DNA of 40,439 nucleotides from Candidatus Heimdallarchaeota archaeon (GCA_019057635.1 DXJL01000114.1:1-40439), one strand, 5' to 3'; positions 23,274 to 32,451 are shown, numbered from the stretch's first letter. The notes: generated by a model not told the origin, from the sequence alone. Translations and numbers: made by a program.

Positions 23274-24752
23274 CTAATTGGGGTCAACAATAAAAAGATG
23301 ATTTTGAAAAGGTTGAAGATCTACAAAAAGGCCGTATTCCTCTAGATCGGCTCCCTTTCTGGAGTATTTTTTCTCATTTAACATATCGTAAAGGGTGAAT
23401 TGTTCAATTTTACTGAATTCACTATGGAGTGGAAGGAAAACATTTCCTTGGGATTGAAAGGATGAGTAGTTAACCACGACAAGACATAATTTGGATGAAT
23501 TGGGGTTATACCATTTCCAAGCTAAGATATTAGAGTTTGACGTAGACAATAATGCCCACTGGTAATCATGAGACTTGATTTGTTTTGTAAATTCCAAAAT
23601 TCGATCATAAGCTTCTTGAATCAAAGGATCAGATTTTTCTGATTGTTTTTGTCTCAATTGCACGGGAATTTTGATTTTTTCACCTTCCAGCTGACCTTGA
23701 TGGTATAAACTCAACCCAGGCACGGTTCCCATAATGATTGCTGCAGCAATTGATTTTTCATGTCCGAAAACGTCGTGAGCTCGTCTTTCATCATGATTCT
23801 CGATAAACCTCATATTTTTCATGAGATAAGATTTGTCTGCGGAAAGATGAGTTTGGATTTTTACCGTTGATCCATTCTCTAATAGGTCATAAAGGTCTTT
23901 ATCATAAGTATAATCAAACCCCATTTGCTGTAATTTCCAACCAAGATTCCAATATACTTCAGCAAGAAAACTAAATTCAGGAAAATTAGATTTTGTACTC
24001 TTTATTGCATCAGGCCAAAATTCTGAAGAAAGGTTATCAAAATACCCCTTTTGTTCAAAATGAAATCCCCACGTCTGTTGTATAATATCGCTGAGACAAA
24101 GCATAGCCATATCGCATCGAACACCATCACACTCATTAGCAACTTTATTTAATACTGTGATCATGTACTCACGTGTATTTTCATTGAAATAATTGAGCTG
24201 AAACGTATCAGTCCATGGAGAAAAGTAAGGGTCTTTCCCATAAGCTATCCATTGTATTCCTTTCTCTGTTTCTACCTGTTTAAATAGCGATTGATCTTGT
24301 GGCTTATTGTCTGTTGAGATAAAATACTCTGGATTTGTTAAAACTAGTTCTGAAGCACCCCCAAAGTGATTGGGGACAAAATCAAGCATTAGCTTTGCAC
24401 CCAAATCATTCAATTTCTGTTTAACGGACTTTAAATCTCCAGGGAGGCCTAATTGTGGATTTAATTTATATTTGACAATTGAATATGGTGACCCAATCAC
24501 ATCTACAGGATTCCATTTGGGGAGTGAATTGCTTATTTCTTTGATTAATCCGGGATGTTTTTCTAATTCTTCTTGGGTAAGCGATGAATGTTCCCAAACT
24601 CCCATAAGCCAAATCCAATCAAACCCTTTTTCGATAATACTTATCCAAAGTTCGTCTGGAATAGTCATCAGAGTTAAATCTTTGTTGAAATTTCTTTGAA
24701 GTGAATATAGCCAAACTCTTGTATTAATTTCATACAGCTGGTTTAGTTCGAT
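23274..24752 (-). CDS. GH13 alpha-amylase-family glycoside hydrolase
   Basis: A (beta/alpha)8 hydrolase acting on alpha-glucosides. The four GH13 regions are present: DFVPNHFGG, DGVRCDMAM (nucleophile Asp), FLAEVYW (acid/base Glu) and FIENHDERRA (stabilising Asp). The C-terminal 80 residues form the usual beta domain. An ATG at 24668 gives 464 aa, but the frame stays open upstream and encodes LYEINTRVWLYSL and more, the normal N-terminal strand of this subfamily. The ORF is closed by TAA at 24756-24758. A perfect GGAGG stands 8 nt before an ATC at 24752, where a start codon is expected. Last gene of the sugar operon. Either a non-AUG start or a base error explains the missing ATG. Confidence 0.88.
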   Translation of the reverse strand: MELNQLYEINTRVWLYSLQRNFNKDLTLMTIPDELWISIIEKGFDWIWLMGVWEHSSLTQEELEKHPGLIKEISNSLPKWNPVDVIGSPYSIVKYKLNPQLGLPGDLKSVKQKLNDLGAKLMLDFVPNHFGGASELVLTNPEYFISTDNKPQDQSLFKQVETEKGIQWIAYGKDPYFSPWTDTFQLNYFNENTREYMITVLNKVANECDGVRCDMAMLCLSDIIQQTWGFHFEQKGYFDNLSSEFWPDAIKSTKSNFPEFSFLAEVYWNLGWKLQQMGFDYTYDKDLYDLLENGSTVKIQTHLSADKSYLMKNMRFIENHDERRAHDVFGHEKSIAAAIIMGTVPGLSLYHQGQLEGEKIKIPVQLRQKQSEKSDPLIQEAYDRILEFTKQIKSHDYQWALLSTSNSNILAWKWYNPNSSKLCLVVVNYSSFQSQGNVFLPLHSEFSKIEQFTLYDMLNEKKYSRKGADLEEYGLFVDLQPFQNHLFIVDPN

Positions 24753-24760
24753 TGGTTAAA

Positions 24761-24765
24761 CCTCC
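24761..24765 (-). promoter_or_regulatory. strong ribosome-binding site of the GH13 gene
   Basis: GGAGG on the minus strand, 8 nt from the ATC codon at 24752 and 92 nt from the first ATG (24668). Its position decides for the longer N-terminus. Confidence 0.6.
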
Positions 24766-24788
24766 TAACAAATTTATTGGATTTCCAC

Positions 24789-27464
24789 CTACATCCTTAC
24801 CTCATTTTCACTAAGTTGTTGAATTAGAATGGCTATAAGGCCTGTCCAGCCTGTTTGGTGACTTGCGCCTATACCAGAACCATCTTCGCCATGAAAATAT
24901 TCATAGAATAGGATTAAATTCCGCCACGCTGAATCAAACTGAAATTTATCTGTTTGACCATAAACAGGTCGCTTTCCAGAATTGTTTCTCTGAAAAATTT
25001 TACTTAGCCTGCTGGAAATCTTTTGGGAAACTTCCCCGAGTGTCAAGTAATTCCCTGAATTTGTGGGGTATTCAATTTTCATACTATCTCTAAAATAGTG
25101 GGAGAACTTTTTTAGGGACTCAATAATTAAGAAGTTCACAGGAAACCAAATCGGCCCCCTCCAATTCGAATTTCCACCAAACATGCCACTGAGTGATTCA
25201 CCAGGTTCATAGGAAACGCTATGACTGTGGTTTCCAACTTGAAAGACATAAGGTGACTCTTGATGAAACTTTGAAAGTGCGCGGATACCATATTGACTGA
25301 GAAATTCATTTTCGTCCAGTAATCTCTTTAAAATGCCTGTTAATTGAGCCTTTTTAACGAGTGAAAAGATGTGCTGTGTTGATTCCCCAGATTGGCAGAT
25401 AATGTTCTTAGCTAAATCGGGTCGATTTTCAATAAACCATTCCATTCTTCTTTTGAAATCAGGAAGGTTTTCAATGAGTGATCGGTCAATTATTTCAACT
25501 CCAAAAAGAGGAATTAAGCCCACCATTGACCTAACTTTTAATGACTCATGCTCCTGATTTGGAAAATGAATAGTATCGTAGTAAAACCCATCCTTTTCAT
25601 CCCATAACCCAACGTCATTCATCGCATTCGCAATGTACAAGAAATGCTCAAAGAATTTGCTAGCAATGTCCTCGTAGACTTTGTTTTCTTGAGCTAACTC
25701 TAATGAAATTCTAAGCATGTTAAGGCAATACATACCCATCCAAGCGGTTCCATCTGCCTGATCAAGGGAAGAGTAGGGTATATCTTCCTCTAAATGTCGT
25801 CCACTACGGTCAAAAACACCAATGTTGTCTAACCCTAAAAATCCACCTTGAAACACACTTTTTCCATCTCTATCTTTCTTGTTGACCCACCACGTGAAAT
25901 TAAGCAACAATTTTTGAAATACTCGTTCAAGGAAAATGCGGTCTTTTTTACCATACATTTCAGTTTCTATTCTGAATATTCTCCACGCTGCCCACGCATG
26001 TACAGGCGGATTTACATCCTCAAAATTCCATTCATACGCAGGAATTTGACCATTGGGATGCATATACCATTCTCTCGTTAAGAGAAGTAATTGCTTTTTG
26101 GCAAATTCTGGATCAACCATAACTAAAGGAATCAAGTGAAAAGCAGTATCCCAACTAGCAAACCAAGGATATTCCCATTTATCAGGCATAGATAATATAT
26201 CATCTGTATAGAGATGAACCCAATCTGAATTGCGGCCATGAAATCGTTCTGGTGGAGGTTTTGAATCTTTATCCCCTTTTAACCATGTTTGGACAATATA
26301 ATGATAATATTGTTTGGTCCATAACATTCCTGCGAATGCCTGTCGTTGGATATTCTTCAGATCTTCATCTGACGAGGTGGGAATAAAACTATTATAATAA
26401 TCATCAGTTTCTCGCATACGTTGTTCAAAAATCTCTTCAAAACCATGACCAAAAACTAAGGTAGGGTTTGAAATGTCTAAGAGTTGATTAGTTAACCTTA
26501 AACGGACAATAAAGTTAGATTTCGATGTTATAGTACGTTTATAAAGAACTGCGAGTTTGGTTCCCCGTTTCTCATGATTAATGGATTCTTTATGACTGTT
26601 GACAATATAATCATTTATGCCGTCTTTTGTATAAAGAGAATTATTATTAATTCCGTATAAACGTTGAAAATTTGTCTCGTTTTCCGTAAATAAAAGATTT
26701 TCTGGATTTTCACTATAAAACCAGCGTCTTCCTAAGCTAGGATGAGATGCCTCAACTTCTGAGATAGAATTAGCCCTGTTCTTCTGAATTAAAGATGGCT
26801 TCTCATCTGTTTCATTCCAAGACCATGTATTACGAAACCACAATGTGGGTAAAAGGAATATTTCAGCCTCTTCAGGTCCTTGGTTGGTGATAGTAATTTT
26901 GATAAGAATATCCTCAGGGTTTGATTTCGCATATTCCACTGTAACATCAAAATATTTGTTTTCATCAAATAAAACCGTGTCAAGAAGTTCATACTCTGGG
27001 TCTGCACGCGAACGTTTTTGATTTTCAGACACGAGTTGTTCGTATGGAAATTTTAACTGAGGATATTTATAGAGGAATTTCATATAAGAGTGGGTGGGAG
27101 AGGAGTCTAAATAGAAGTAATATTCCTTTACATCCTCACCATGATTACCCTGAGGATTAGTTAAACCAAATAATCTTTCTTTAAGTAATGAATCTTTTCC
27201 ATTCCAAAGAGCTAGGGCAAAACATAAGCGCTGGTGATTGTCACTAATTCCCCCAAGTCCATCTTCTCCCCAACGATAAGCTCTAGATTGTGCGTGATCA
27301 AAAGGAAAAGAACCCCACGCATCACCATCAGAACTATAATCTTCTCTAACGGTTCCCCACTGGCGTTCACTGAGATAGGGTCCCCAGCGTTTCCAGTGTT
27401 TTTGTTTATCACGATCTTCCAGTAGACGTTTTCCCTCTTCAGTTTCCAAAATACGATTTGACAT
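24789..27464 (-). CDS. GH63/MGH1-like alpha-glucosidase
   Basis: About 891 aa. The N-terminal start (RLLEDRDKQKHWKRWGPYLS, ERQWGTVREDYS) and central motifs YPWFASWDTAFHLIPL, WYMHPNGQIPAYEWNF and NPPVHAWAAW mark the large bacterial/archaeal glucosidase family with a mannosylglycerate-hydrolase-like (alpha/alpha)6 barrel of clan GH-G. A later GGNSNWRGPIWFPVNFLI belongs to the same barrel. The probable role is release of glucose from alpha-linked oligosaccharides. The frame opens at GTG 27476, touching the stop of the dehydrogenase gene, but ATG 27464 has GGTGAG just upstream and is preferred. Middle gene of the operon. No signal peptide, so cytoplasmic. Confidence 0.9.
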   Translation of the reverse strand: MSNRILETEEGKRLLEDRDKQKHWKRWGPYLSERQWGTVREDYSSDGDAWGSFPFDHAQSRAYRWGEDGLGGISDNHQRLCFALALWNGKDSLLKERLFGLTNPQGNHGEDVKEYYFYLDSSPTHSYMKFLYKYPQLKFPYEQLVSENQKRSRADPEYELLDTVLFDENKYFDVTVEYAKSNPEDILIKITITNQGPEEAEIFLLPTLWFRNTWSWNETDEKPSLIQKNRANSISEVEASHPSLGRRWFYSENPENLLFTENETNFQRLYGINNNSLYTKDGINDYIVNSHKESINHEKRGTKLAVLYKRTITSKSNFIVRLRLTNQLLDISNPTLVFGHGFEEIFEQRMRETDDYYNSFIPTSSDEDLKNIQRQAFAGMLWTKQYYHYIVQTWLKGDKDSKPPPERFHGRNSDWVHLYTDDILSMPDKWEYPWFASWDTAFHLIPLVMVDPEFAKKQLLLLTREWYMHPNGQIPAYEWNFEDVNPPVHAWAAWRIFRIETEMYGKKDRIFLERVFQKLLLNFTWWVNKKDRDGKSVFQGGFLGLDNIGVFDRSGRHLEEDIPYSSLDQADGTAWMGMYCLNMLRISLELAQENKVYEDIASKFFEHFLYIANAMNDVGLWDEKDGFYYDTIHFPNQEHESLKVRSMVGLIPLFGVEIIDRSLIENLPDFKRRMEWFIENRPDLAKNIICQSGESTQHIFSLVKKAQLTGILKRLLDENEFLSQYGIRALSKFHQESPYVFQVGNHSHSVSYEPGESLSGMFGGNSNWRGPIWFPVNFLIIESLKKFSHYFRDSMKIEYPTNSGNYLTLGEVSQKISSRLSKIFQRNNSGKRPVYGQTDKFQFDSAWRNLILFYEYFHGEDGSGIGASHQTGWTGLIAILIQQLSENEVRM

Positions 27465-27475
27465 CGAGCTCACCA

Positions 27476-28594
27476 CTACTGTTCAGGAAAAGGGCTAATC
27501 TCACAAAATAATTTAATGACTCCCTTTGAAGGGCCACAAAGAGTTTTTACTAATCCTTTATATTGATCTAATCCCTTAATTGGATGAGTAAGAAGTTTTG
27601 AAAGCCAATTTGGATATTGAAGGAGCGCTTGGGATAAATCCCTGACTCCTTGCTCAAAATGTTCCCTGTTAGCATTTACTGTTCCAAAACAAACCTTATT
27701 TCCTAATACAAAGTCTAAATTGATTTTATCGGCAGGAATTTCAACTTTTCGATCATTAGCAGTTATGCTCGAAAGTATAAGGACCCCATTTTTGCCTAAA
27801 AGTTCCATAGCTTCAAAAACTAGTGGTGAAAAACCAGTTGCTTCAAAAATTATGTCAAAGGGGCCAAATTTGTCTGCGGCATCTTTAAAAGAAATGTCCT
27901 TTGTGCTAATATACTTGGCTTCAATCTCCTCTACTAAATCAGAATTTAAATAGGGAGCTTGAGTACGAGAAATAACGTAAGTTTCAATTCCTCTTAACCT
28001 CAACATTAGTGCTGCTAATATGCCAATTGGCCCCACTCCAAGAACAGCAGCTCGTTTAGGTCGCCAGATTTTCAATCGGCGTTGGATCTCAACAGCGTGC
28101 ATAATACCTTTTTCAACAATACTTGTTGGTTCAAGAAGCACAGCCACTTCTTTGAGATTACTTGGAATCCGCACTAAATTTTCTGGCTGATCGACGAAAT
28201 ATTCTGTTAAAAAGCCATGAAGTAAATTGATTCCATGTTCGTAGTAAGTGTCAGCAGTGGTCACGTCAGAAGTACCAATTTTATCATAAATAGTATTTCC
28301 ATACGCTCTCCTAACGGTGGGGACAACAAAGTCACCGGGGTTAAGTTCAGTCACATTTTGGCCTACCTTTTCTACAATTCCAAGGCATTCATGGCCTAAA
28401 ATTAAATGATCATCTCCTAAAGGGGGATTTCCATAGTTAGCCTCAACGATCTCCTTGTCTGTCCCATCTACCCCACATTGTAATATTCTAATTAATACTC
28501 CTCGATGATCTTGTATTTGATCAATAGATGGTTTATCTTGGTCAATTAATTGTAAACTCCCTTTCTTTTTTGGTATAACAGCTATTGCTTTCAC
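27476..28594 (-). CDS. glucose 1-dehydrogenase, archaeal MDR type
   Basis: 372 aa. Oxidises glucose (or a related aldose) to the lactone with NAD(P). Archaeal Gdh features: CGVDGTDKEIV, LGHECLGIV (His68, Glu69), the Rossmann VLGVGPIGILAAL, LLEPTSIVEKG and NPGDFVVPTVRR. Two differences are visible. The catalytic zinc position is Asp43 instead of Cys, as described for Haloferax Gdh. The lobe after VVPTVRR lacks the cysteines that hold a structural zinc. GTG 28594 is the best start, with GGAGG 9 nt upstream; ATG 28603 and ATG 28642 fit less well. First gene of the operon. Sorbitol or threonine dehydrogenase is less likely. Confidence 0.88.
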   Translation of the reverse strand: MKAIAVIPKKKGSLQLIDQDKPSIDQIQDHRGVLIRILQCGVDGTDKEIVEANYGNPPLGDDHLILGHECLGIVEKVGQNVTELNPGDFVVPTVRRAYGNTIYDKIGTSDVTTADTYYEHGINLLHGFLTEYFVDQPENLVRIPSNLKEVAVLLEPTSIVEKGIMHAVEIQRRLKIWRPKRAAVLGVGPIGILAALMLRLRGIETYVISRTQAPYLNSDLVEEIEAKYISTKDISFKDAADKFGPFDIIFEATGFSPLVFEAMELLGKNGVLILSSITANDRKVEIPADKINLDFVLGNKVCFGTVNANREHFEQGVRDLSQALLQYPNWLSKLLTHPIKGLDQYKGLVKTLCGPSKGVIKLFCEISPFPEQ

Positions 28595-28808
28595 TATAAA
28601 CATCCTCCACGTTCTTGACGTGAAATATTTTTCGTCATGCAAATTAGACTTTATTAAGGTATTAAAAACTCCTATTGAGTATATTAAGAAATACCTAATT
28701 GTAATAAAATCGAAAAGATTTCTGATATTTCGAAAATTTCGTTGATATGAATAAGAATGTATTCAATTCAAGCCCAATATGAATCAAAAATATCTCTAAG
28801 GTGGACCA

Positions 28809-29426
28809 ATGAAAATCATTGATATTTCTCTCGCAATGGAACAAAATATGGTAGTTTATCCAGGTGACCCTCAATTTAAACTGACTTCTGTGTTAGATAT
28901 CTCAAAAGGAGATAGTTTGAACCTCTCAGAAGTACAAATGGGAGTCCATACTGGGAGTCATCTTGATAGTCCTTTGCATTTTTTGAAAAAAGGAGAAAGT
29001 ATTACCGATATTCCACTAACAAGATTCTATGGCCGCTCTCAAGTCCTAGATTTGACATCTATTGAATTTGGGAATGAAATAACAGAGAAGCATCTAAAAA
29101 CGCAAGAATTTGACCCAGAATCTATTATTCTTTTTAAAACTAAGAATTCTAATATAATCAAGGGTGACTATAGAGAAGATTTTGTTTCTCTTTCATTAGA
29201 GGCTGCAAAATTCTTGATTAATTCAAAAGTTAAAACTGTTGGAATTGATTATCTTAGTATCGGTAGTACAAATACACACAAGTTATTACTTTCTAACGGA
29301 ACTATTATTTATGAAGGACTCGTATTAACTCATGTAACTCCAGGGATATATACCTTTATTGGTTTTCCTCTAAAAATGATAGGCAGTGAGGGAGCACCTA
29401 CTAGAGCTGTTTTAATTAAAGATTAG
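28809..29426 (+). CDS. cyclase-family (kynurenine formamidase-like) hydrolase
   Basis: 205 aa. The metal-binding motif HTGSHLDSPLHF (near 47-58) is the cyclase-family H-x-G-T-H-x-D-x-P-x-H-F signature, with IDISLAMEQNMVVYPGDP at the start and VGIDYLSIG in the middle. Relatives hydrolyse N-formylkynurenine or other amides; no tryptophan-degradation neighbours exist, so the substrate is open. AAGGTGG at 28798-28804 is the ribosome-binding site. It is divergent from the sugar operon. The short inverted-repeat element begins 9 nt after its stop. Confidence 0.9.
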   Translation: MKIIDISLAMEQNMVVYPGDPQFKLTSVLDISKGDSLNLSEVQMGVHTGSHLDSPLHFLKKGESITDIPLTRFYGRSQVLDLTSIEFGNEITEKHLKTQEFDPESIILFKTKNSNIIKGDYREDFVSLSLEAAKFLINSKVKTVGIDYLSIGSTNTHKLLLSNGTIIYEGLVLTHVTPGIYTFIGFPLKMIGSEGAPTRAVLIKD

Positions 29427-29434
29427 TAATTATT

Positions 29435-29719
29435 GGGTACTGCAATTACGGAATTAATAAGATCAAGAAAGATGATAGTGATACCTACAAAGCCATTGCA
29501 ATGATGAGACATGACTAAATTTGTCAGACAACCCTTTTAAAAAAGAGTTCTGGACAGGATGAGCCACACATCCGCTATCCGGCAGGCGAGAAAAAGATAG
29601 ACTTTTTTCCACCGTTGGGACTACTTGTGTTTACAACCCCGTCTTTGACGAGTAACACATCTAACCTAGTTTCGAGGGTGTCACATAGGGACAATGACAA
29701 TTCCGTAATCGCATTTCCC
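29435..29719. mobile_element. 285-bp element with terminal inverted repeats
   Basis: The ends are imperfect inverted repeats of 21 bp (29435-29455 and 29699-29719, 18 of 21 matching). Both begin GGG, and the inner core is GCAATTACGGAATT on the left and its complement AATTCCGTAATCGC on the right with one mismatch. The interior looks less A+T-rich than its surroundings and has no full-length ORF. A 38-codon minus-strand frame (TTG-started, ending near 29577) could be transposase debris. No target-site duplication is evident. It looks like a MITE or deleted insertion sequence. A structured RNA with paired ends is the alternative. Confidence 0.5.
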
Positions 29720-29768
29720 ATGACATGCTAGGAGTAAGATCTTTTAAAGGTTTAAGAGAGAGAGGTTA

Positions 29769-29807
29769 CTGAAACTGACATTGGTTTTGAATCCAAATAA
29801 GTTTCAG
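29769..29807. repeat. 8-bp inverted repeat with 23-nt loop
   Basis: CTGAAACT (29769-29776) and AGTTTCAG (29800-29807) are perfect inverted repeats in the 246-nt gap between the TIR element and the disulfide reductase gene. It may be an operator or RNA hairpin. The rest of the gap shows no gene. Confidence 0.35.
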
Positions 29808-29965
29808 ATTTCCATTTTTCAGATTAAATCGATCGTGGCTTTGGGGGTCATCTTTTTGGAAAATCAGAATACATATCTAATGAGCGAAAAACTAGTCGTT
29901 TAGCTCCATTATAAACAAAATTCATCATGAATCCATTTCAGTTGTGAAAAGTGAAGGTGCCCCTA

Positions 29966-31381
29966 ATGAAGAACTATGATGTTATTATGATCGGATCAGG
30001 ATCCGCAAAGAGAATCATTGGTCGATTGATCAATAAGAATCCTGAAATAAGAATTGCTATGATCGATAAAGATGAACCAGGTGGAGTCTGCTCGATAAGA
30101 GGGTGTATTCCCTCTAAACGCTTGATTTATCCAGGAATAGTAATTAGAAATATTGAACATGCAAAAAAACATGGAATTACTGTTAACATTGAAAGTATTG
30201 ATTATAAGACAATAATGGGTAAAGTACAGGATGAGATTCAGTCTAATATTCAAAAAACTAAGTTCAAGTTTAACAATGCCACCCAAGTGGACTATTATCG
30301 TGGTGTAGGAGCTTTTGTAGACAACTATACAATCGAAATTAACAATGAAATAATAAAAGGGGATAAAATTCTATTATGTCTAGGAAGTGATATCTCAATT
30401 CCCCAAATTGTTGATATAGATTCAATAGAGTATCATACAAGCAAGACAATCTTCCTAGAAAATTCACTCCCAGAGCTTCCTAGAAGAATTTTAATTGTAG
30501 GAGGAGGGTATATTGCTGCTGAACTAGGTCATTTTTATTCAGCAATGGGTTCAGAGGTCATTATCATTGGTAGAAACCCTCAATTCCTTCCTCAGGAAGA
30601 ATCCGAAGTATCAAAATTAGCTAGAAAAATATTATCCAATTATCTTACCATTATAACAAATTCAGAAGTAACAAAAGCCCAAGCAACTGCAGATGGTAAG
30701 CAATTAATGGTTAAAAACCGTACATCAGGAGAAACTAAGTCTTATACAGGAGACGAAGTAATAATTGCGACTGGAAGACGATCGAACTCTTATCTCCTTC
30801 AGGCAGAAAAGTCTGGAGTTGAGACAGATAAGAGAGGATGGATTTTAGTTGATGAATATTTGGAGACCTCTCAAAAGAATATATATGCATTTGGAGATGC
30901 AAATGGAAAATTCTTACTTAAACACAAAGCCAATTATGAGACTGAAATTGTCTATAAGAATGCTTTCCTAAATAAACAAGAAAAAGTTGATTATCATGCA
31001 ATTCCTCATGCGGTTTTTACTTACCCAGAAATTGCTGCGGTTGGATTACGCCAAAAAGAAGCAGTAGAGCAATATGGAGAAGAGAACATATTGATTGGGA
31101 GTATTCGATATGAAAATACTGGGTATGGACAGGCTATGGAATCGAAAGATTTCTTTGTGAAAGTAATTACCGAAAAACACACGGCCAAAATTTTAGGTGC
31201 TCATATAATTGGGCCTTATGCAAGTATCTTAATACAAGAGATTATTACTCAACTGTATACAAAAGAGAGAACATTTTCTCCAATATTGAATGGAATGCAT
31301 ATCCACCCCTCGCTAAGCCAAGTAGTGGAAAGGGCGTTCGCACGCTTAAAGCCTGTTAACCAGTATACACCCCCAATATAA
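29966..31381 (+). CDS. dihydrolipoamide dehydrogenase-like flavoprotein
   Basis: 471 aa, class I FAD-dependent pyridine nucleotide-disulfide oxidoreductase. FAD site VIMIGSGSA, redox pair Cys42/Cys47 in GGVCSIRGCIPSK, NAD(P) site ILIVGGGYIAAELG, second FAD motif IYAFGDANG, and a C-terminal HIHPSLSQVVERAF that supplies the active-site His-Glu. The redox motif differs from the usual C-L-N-x-G-C. No 2-oxoacid dehydrogenase genes are nearby, so the disulfide substrate may be lipoamide or another thiol. ATG 29966 has AAGGTG 6 nt upstream and is preferred to GTG 29951. A TauE/SafE-type exporter gene follows. Confidence 0.9.
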   Translation: MKNYDVIMIGSGSAKRIIGRLINKNPEIRIAMIDKDEPGGVCSIRGCIPSKRLIYPGIVIRNIEHAKKHGITVNIESIDYKTIMGKVQDEIQSNIQKTKFKFNNATQVDYYRGVGAFVDNYTIEINNEIIKGDKILLCLGSDISIPQIVDIDSIEYHTSKTIFLENSLPELPRRILIVGGGYIAAELGHFYSAMGSEVIIIGRNPQFLPQEESEVSKLARKILSNYLTIITNSEVTKAQATADGKQLMVKNRTSGETKSYTGDEVIIATGRRSNSYLLQAEKSGVETDKRGWILVDEYLETSQKNIYAFGDANGKFLLKHKANYETEIVYKNAFLNKQEKVDYHAIPHAVFTYPEIAAVGLRQKEAVEQYGEENILIGSIRYENTGYGQAMESKDFFVKVITEKHTAKILGAHIIGPYASILIQEIITQLYTKERTFSPILNGMHIHPSLSQVVERAFARLKPVNQYTPPI

Positions 31382-31397
31382 AACATTTTCACTTAGA

Positions 31398-32276
31398 GTG
31401 GCTAAAAAAATGATAGATCTATTAGTATATTGGTTCATGTTTCCTATTGCGATAATAGTTGCGTCCATTGCAATGACCCTCGGAATTGGTGGTGCATTGT
31501 TTTTTTCTCCTATATTCATTATCCTTTTTCCAATTGTAGGGGTTCCTACTCTTTCTCCAGCTGATGCATTCGGAGCTGCGTTATTAACTGAAGTGTTTGG
31601 TTTTGCTAGTGGGTTGTTTGGCTATTCTAGAAAAAAATTGATTGACTTCAAGACTGGTATGACAATATTAGCCATTTCTATCCCTGCAGGAATTGTCGGA
31701 GTGGTAGCCAAACGTGTGATCGAAGATTTTGATTTAAATGAAGTCTTGAGTCTTCTTTTTGGGTTAGGACTTTGGATTTTAACAATTTACATAATAATTA
31801 ATAAAAGGAAAGAAAAACATGGTTCACCTGTTCCAAAATCATCTGATCCCAGTAGGGTTATTTTAGATAGTGAAAATAACAAATATGAGTACAAAGTATG
31901 TAATGCTCGGCAGGGAAGAGTATTAAATGGTATAGGTGGTTTTGCTGCTGGATTTATTAGTTTCGGAATAGGAGAGTCTGCAATCACTACTCTACGTGTT
32001 AGATGTGGCTTACCTATGAAAATAGCAGCTGGTACATCAGTATTCATAGTCACTGTAACAGTTCTCATTGCCACTTTAGCTGATACGGTATTAGTTGGAA
32101 TAGAATCCGTTCCATGGGAATTGGTTATATTCACTATCCCTGGAGTATTAATTGGTGGGCAAATAGGACCACGAATAGCAACACGTGTAAGTTCTGAAAC
32201 ATCTGAAAAATTAATGATTGCAATATTCGTCACTTTTGGTTTAATAATGATGCTGAAAGGGTTAGGAATATTTTAG
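31398..32276 (+). CDS. TauE/SafE-family anion exporter
   Basis: 292 aa with about eight helices in two halves, each starting with the family pattern: MTLGIGGALFFSPIFIIL and GGFAAGFISFGIGESAITT, with P-x-x-x-A-x-G-T-S in LPMKIAAGTSVFIV. Family members export sulfite, sulfoacetate or related anions. The gene begins 16 nt after the disulfide reductase, so the two are probably co-transcribed and may share a role in sulfur or thiol metabolism. GTG 31398 and ATG 31410 are both possible starts. A hydrophilic loop of about 40 residues joins the halves. Confidence 0.88.
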   Translation: MAKKMIDLLVYWFMFPIAIIVASIAMTLGIGGALFFSPIFIILFPIVGVPTLSPADAFGAALLTEVFGFASGLFGYSRKKLIDFKTGMTILAISIPAGIVGVVAKRVIEDFDLNEVLSLLFGLGLWILTIYIIINKRKEKHGSPVPKSSDPSRVILDSENNKYEYKVCNARQGRVLNGIGGFAAGFISFGIGESAITTLRVRCGLPMKIAAGTSVFIVTVTVLIATLADTVLVGIESVPWELVIFTIPGVLIGGQIGPRIATRVSSETSEKLMIAIFVTFGLIMMLKGLGIF

Positions 32277-32451
32277 CTGAACCTCTACCTTCATCGATGC
32301 TTTTGAAATGCTAGTTTTTCCTTTGGAAACATTTTTCGCTTCAATCCCCATTATTAGTGCTTCGATTCTCGAAACTTTCGAGATTCATTGGAAATTGTCT
32401 TTAAAATTTGCTTCTAAGTGTCCAGTATCATACGCTAAATTGGTGACCTTC

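Noticed and set aside
29435..29719. SRP RNA, RNase P RNA or tRNA
   Set aside because: The paired ends and less A+T-rich interior suggested a structured RNA, but the SRP domain IV loop, RNase P core motifs and a T-arm with proper stems are all absent.
31787..32233. 148-aa minus-strand frame
   Set aside because: It is exactly antisense to the TauE/SafE exporter, which has clear family motifs; the frame is a shadow.
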